DNA from: Cladorrhinum sp. PSN259
Lineage: Eukaryota > Ascomycota > Sordariomycetes > Sordariales > Podosporaceae
Assembly (NCBI GenBank): GCA_033725935.1
Contig: MU867088.1
Location: 371,827 to 435,826, forward strand
Direction of reading: 5' to 3'
Length of the DNA: 64,000 nt
Below the pieces are notes generated by a model. The model saw nothing but the letters and a program-made list of their open reading frames with translations. It was not told where the DNA came from and made no database searches. The first letter of the stretch is position 1. Each line of letters starts with the position of its first letter. Both the position numbers and the translations under genes were made by a program. This document shows, piece after piece, positions 59,795 through 64,000 of this stretch.

Positions 59795-62700
59795 ATGATA
59801 AGTAAATCCGTATCCCACATAACGATATCACATACCTCCCACATGTTCTCCTGTGTAGAATCTTGTTTTGAACCGTGGGGTCACCACACACTTGCTCCTC
59901 ATCATCACCAACATCCACCACCACCATCACTACTACCACCCCCTTTTCTCAGTGCTTCTCCAACGGCCGGTAACGAAGCTGGCTGCCACAATTACAACCA
60001 CGACTGGCATTTCGATACGCTAATCCCAACGGATCTCAAAGCCGAAGCCTTGCATATTCAGGGCCTATACCCCCGTCACATCAATTTCTTCGGTGGCCCA
60101 CCGCTGCTTGCTAATGCTGCTGCTGCTGCTGGTGCTGCCAGCAGATCCCAAAAAGGGCTGACCCTTATAAGTCAGCCCTACAACAGCAGGCAAAGACAAG
60201 CGCCGTCCACCCCTCTCGATGCTGCCGAAATTGAGGAGATTATCAACAAGCGCGTCGCCGTCGCCAGGAAGAAGTTTCATCGGGGAGTTGTCCGAGGAGT
60301 AGTAAACAAGCAGCACCGGGGAGCAATGTCTGACTCTCATAACAAGCAGCCTGCCCCTGGTCCCGGTCCCGGTGCACGTCCACACCGAGCTGAGAGAATA
60401 ACAACTTCGTGTGGGGAGTGCAGGAGACGGAAGCAAAAGGTATGTTTTGACTACTTCTCTTTGTATTCAATAGCTTCCAAGATTCTCTCTCTTTATCTCC
60501 TGATGTTACATGCCATTTTATTCTAGACTTGAGACGAGACAAATTATTAATCTTTGTTGTTTACTCGACATGTAGTGCAACCAGGGCCAACCGTGCAGCA
60601 ACTGCGCGAGAAGATACCCGCAACCACCATGCGAGTACAAACCTAGCAGCAGGTGCGTCATGTCCTATCTCGTCTTGTCAAGGATAAAAGGCCGCGTTCC
60701 CAGAGAGAACCCACAACCCCTTGACCATAAATACTTACCAAAGTTTAGACGCTCAAGTGCCGTAGCTGCCGCAGCAAGACGACCTTCCTTTTCCATATCT
60801 GTCGTCCCACCACCCGAGTCTTTCGGCCACGCCACCGGAATAGACCCAGCGTTGGGAACTCCTCACCAATCCCCTTTCCCACCGAGGCAGCCTTCTCCCC
60901 TCTCGGCATCATCTTCGCCATGGCCCCGGACTCCAGGTGAAGAGTTGACCGGTTGGCCTGGGTTTGATGTTGGTGTGGGCGGACCAGGAGGACAGTCACC
61001 AATCTCCCCTTCTTCTAAACAGTACGCTTGGAGCACCGATCCAAACCTATTCTTGTCTCATCTTCTTTCCTGCGAGGAAGGGTGTAAACAGCATTCTCCA
61101 CAGGTTCATCAGGCCGCTAGAACTCTTGCCTCCTATCATCATACGGTTGCGACTCCTTCTTGGGGCGGTAGAGGAGGAGGAGGAGGAGGAGGAGGAGGAG
61201 GAGGAGGAGGAGGAGGATGGAGTCCCGAGAGAGTTGCTTGGCCGATGGCTTATCGGGGGATGTCTCCAGCTGGTGGTAGCGGGATGATTCCTTGGGGAGC
61301 GTCACCAAGTCCTATCTCGCCCGAGCTGAGGCAGCTTCCTTTGCCTCCTGTTAGAATGCAGGATGGGGAATTATTTGGTATTTGTAAGATTTTCAACCCT
61401 GTTCTACTGCTTAGCAGGAGCTTACTGACAAAGACGGGCCACCAAAACAGACATCAATTTGATCTCCCAATTCAAGGCATCACTAGACGGAAACCCAGAC
61501 CCAACGAACCCTTACATCAAGTTCTATATGCCCTACTGCATGCAATCGCCGCTTTTGCAGCGCATAGCGGTATATTCGACAGCCTGTTTCCTGTCTGACA
61601 CCGGGCATCTTGATCGAACAGCAGCAATGGCGTACAAGGGACAAGCCATTGAGCTCCTCAACAAGCATCTCCACTCGCAGCTTTCAACAAGCGACGAGGG
61701 AATCACGGGTGTAATCCAACTTATTGTTGATGAATGGTATGTTTACTTTCGGCCAAGGCAGCCGAAAAGGGGCAAACAAGGCTGACTCTTTTTTTTTTTT
61801 TTTAATTCAAGGCACTGGGGAAACCAAGCCGAGTTACACGCCCATCTCCGTGGCCTACGAGAAATGATCAAGATCAGAGGCGGGGTTAGAACTCTCGGTT
61901 TACATGGGTTGATATCCAAGCTTGCAATCACGTATGCTTTTTTCTTCCCCTTCCCCTTCCCCTTCCCCTTTCCCTTTCCCTTTGCACTCAGCTAACCAAT
62001 CTGTGTATGTATGTAGAGCCGACGTAGCAATCTCCCTCTCCTTGGAGTCAACCCCCTATTTAACCGGCGGCTCCGAATTCGAGCTCCCCGACAACTCCCG
62101 CATCCCCTTACGTCTCCCACTGAACACCCCATTCATGCCAAACCTCGCCTCTTTTGCCTCGTGCGACGAAGCTCTACGAATTCACCCAGCCGTAGCTTCA
62201 ATCCTAGACGATATGCGTTTCCTGCTAAACGCAGTACTTACCCTTCCCCCAAATCCCTCAGAGAAGGAACTCCAAAAAGTACATACCACTTCCGGGTGGA
62301 TATACGAACGGATTTTATCTCTTCCTGCGGACGGCCCTACTTCCAGCAGTAGCAGCAGTACGGACCAAGCTGCAACTGCACAACAACAATCTGAGCTATC
62401 TTCCTCTCCCTTACCAGAGATGTTTTCTTCTTCTTCTTCCTTGGCAGATGATCAAATGTTTCCACTGTCGAGAGGCAGGTCAATCGCCCTTCGACACCTC
62501 CAACAGCAACAACAACCCATCACGCCGGCAGTGAGACACGACGATTCTTCTTGCTCGCCTGATCCTCGGTCCGATGACGCGCACGACTACATATACCAAT
62601 CCGTCCGTCTGGCGGCATTGTTGTACTCGCGCGCCATCTACTCGCGCCGGCCGTTTTCCAAGATTGTGACTCTGGAGGAATTTGTCCAACTGTGGACGAC

Positions 62701-63175
62701 GACGTGGAAGGTCAGTCTGAATACCTGGAGGGGACTGCTGGGTGTTTTTAACTGGATATTGGTCCCGTTGGTTTCTGTCGCGTCGTCGATTATTGGGAAC
62801 GGGAATGGGAATAAGAATGATGTTGATGATGATGATGATGATGGGAGGAACGCGAGGTTTGTTAAAGGCTTTATGAATGTTAGCCTGTTGCAGGTTGGTA
62901 TGGAGAATTGGGAGATTTGTAAGGGGGTTATGGGTGGTGCTGGGGGGTTACAGAGCTGGTTGGCTGGAAGGAGGAGGAGGGGGAGTAGTAAAGATGAGGA
63001 TGAGGATGAGGAGAGGGATACTGAGGATGGGGAGGAGGAAGAGGAGGAGGAGGGGCGAGAATATGGTGGTGAGGGGAGCAGTAAGAGGAATGGGAGTGTG
63101 AGTGTTTGTGGGAGTGAAGGTGAGAGGGCAAGGCAGATTAAGCGAGAAGGGAAGGGGAAGAAAAAGGTGGTTTAA
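59795..63175 (+). CDS. Zn2Cys6 fungal-type transcription factor, six exons
   Basis: Exons 59795-60439, 60576-60652, 60749-61383, 61451-61736, 61812-61931 and 62017-63175 encode up to 973 residues. The DNA-binding cluster spans the first intron: Cys206, 209, 216, 222, 225 and 234 (spacing 2-6-5-2-8) in SCGECRRRKQKCNQGQPC and RRYPQPPCEY. The start is uncertain: 59795 is the first in-frame ATG but has a weak context; ATG 60326 (residue 178, MSDSHNK) has a better one and would place the cluster near the N-terminus, as is usual. The third exon may end at 61377 or 61383 (tandem donors, both in frame). The fungal regulatory domain follows (YIKFYMPYCMQSPLLQRIAV; HLRGLREMIKIRGGVRTLGL), then LIYQSVRLAALLYSRAIYSR-like helices. 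A 15-Gly run lies at about 61165-61220. The C-terminus is Glu/Asp- then Lys-rich (GKGKKKVV). Targets unknown. Confidence 0.88.
61173..61219 (+). repeat. GGA microsatellite coding a glycine run
   Basis: About 15 GGA units in exon 3 of the second Zn2Cys6 gene, giving an uninterrupted poly-Gly tract. Copy number is likely to vary between strains. Confidence 0.9.
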
Positions 63176-63439
63176 AAATCCGGTGGAGTGGAGTTGGGTT
63201 TTGTTTGTCAATTTACTTTTCTTTGACGATACTTTTGGATTGGCGTTTTTTTTTCCCTCTGATGACTGAACCTTTTTTTGGTTGTTTTTATTTTTTATCT
63301 TTTTTTTTTTGTGGGGGGGGGGGGGGGGGGGGGTTGATTAAAAATTTTTATTAAAAAAAAAAAAATTTTTTTAAATTTTTTTTTTTTACCAAAAAATTAA
63401 AAAAAACAACGTGGTTTTTAAAAACCAANNNNNNNNNNC

Positions 63440-63506
<67 letters not shown>

Positions 63507-64000
63507 AGTTCAAGATTTTCTTTCTCTCAAAGACCTTTTTTTCATTTTCTTTTTTTTCCCTAGGATTTCAACAAACCAAGGGTGTTTTGATACCCCCTTT
63601 TTTTTCTTGGCTCGTTCCTCCTTTTTTTCTTGTCGGCACGTTTCATGGAAAAAAATAAAACCTGTAGTCGTGGCAGTTTATAGAATTTATTGATATTGAT
63701 GAAGCTGGGAATTCTTGATGTCGGGACAAGAGGTGAAATTTTGGGCCTGGCTTTGGCTTGTTTCGTTTTTGGGAAGGCATATATATATATATTTGTTCTT
63801 GGGGTGGTGACCTGCTTGCTCTTTAAGGAAGCTTGTTTCACTTTCACGAGAAGCCAGCCATATTGATGTTTTAAGAATGCCTGTTTCATATCCAAAGAAG
63901 ACCCTGTTAATTAGTTTCAGGAAACTCGAATATTCTCTGGTCAGGCCTGTCTGTCTTTCATTCTCTGAAAAGCATGTTTTTTTTTTTGCAACCCCAGCTT
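63176..64000. other. right flank with homopolymers and an assembly gap
   Basis: After the regulator's stop the sequence holds T runs, a run of about 21 G (63313-63333), A/T runs, a 9-base N gap (63430-63438) and then about 64 consecutive C (63441-63504). The remainder is T-rich without a supported gene. The N gap and adjoining C run are most likely assembly or sequencing artefacts, so distances here are unreliable. Confidence 0.8.

Noticed and set aside
63560..63895. Minus-strand ORF of 111 codons at the right end
   Set aside because: Lys-rich translation of T-rich DNA next to an assembly gap; no similarity or splice evidence.

Overview
The window is nuclear DNA of a filamentous ascomycete, most likely a Sordariales/Sordariaceae fungus (Neurospora or Sordaria type). 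This rests on short introns (about 50-80 nt, GTANGT-like donors, sometimes a TACTAAC-like branch site), the gene families present (Orm, Atg5, MARVEL, HAM1-like, Zn2Cys6 regulators, IGP dehydratase), long UTR-like intergenic stretches rich in CT tracts and microsatellites, and no operons. I see no transposon ORF, virus, CRISPR array, rRNA or recognisable tRNA. Exon coordinates were read by hand from splice signals and reading-frame continuity.

Left part (1-11.8 kb): a small two-exon membrane protein (-), imidazoleglycerol-phosphate dehydratase HIS3 (-), divergently the 60S assembly/export factor LOC1 (+), a five-exon alpha/beta hydrolase of the EEB1/EHT1/YheT type (-), an AIR-like zinc-knuckle protein (-) with an unusual in-frame ORF directly after its stop codon, and an ORMDL protein (+).

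Middle (12.5-34.8 kb): a 1,244-residue secreted, repeat-built, GPI-type cell-wall protein (+); a 1,457-residue, mostly disordered protein (+) with a possible divergent histone-fold segment and a repeated RDA...DLxDF...PP motif; autophagy protein ATG5 (-); and a four-exon Zn2Cys6 transcription factor (-). Between them are gene-poor stretches of 1.2-5.4 kb.

Right part (34.8-64 kb): about 10 kb with no convincing gene, then a conserved-looking two-exon protein with an Rrn9-like flavour (-), a GPH...DPRVDSD repeat protein (-), an intergenic region with two inverted repeats (48.3-48.9 kb), a MARVEL-type membrane protein (-), a HAM1-like protein (-), a divergent patatin-like protein that has lost its catalytic serine (+), and a second Zn2Cys6 regulator (+). 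The end contains a 9-base N gap flanked by long homopolymers, probably an assembly problem.

These are independent housekeeping, membrane/lipid, cell-wall, autophagy and regulatory genes rather than one pathway. I find no gene cluster that amounts to a single new system. The most unusual items are the histone-fold-like/repeat-motif protein, the patatin pseudoenzyme, the zinc-knuckle post-stop ORF, and the inverted repeats at 48.3-48.9 kb.
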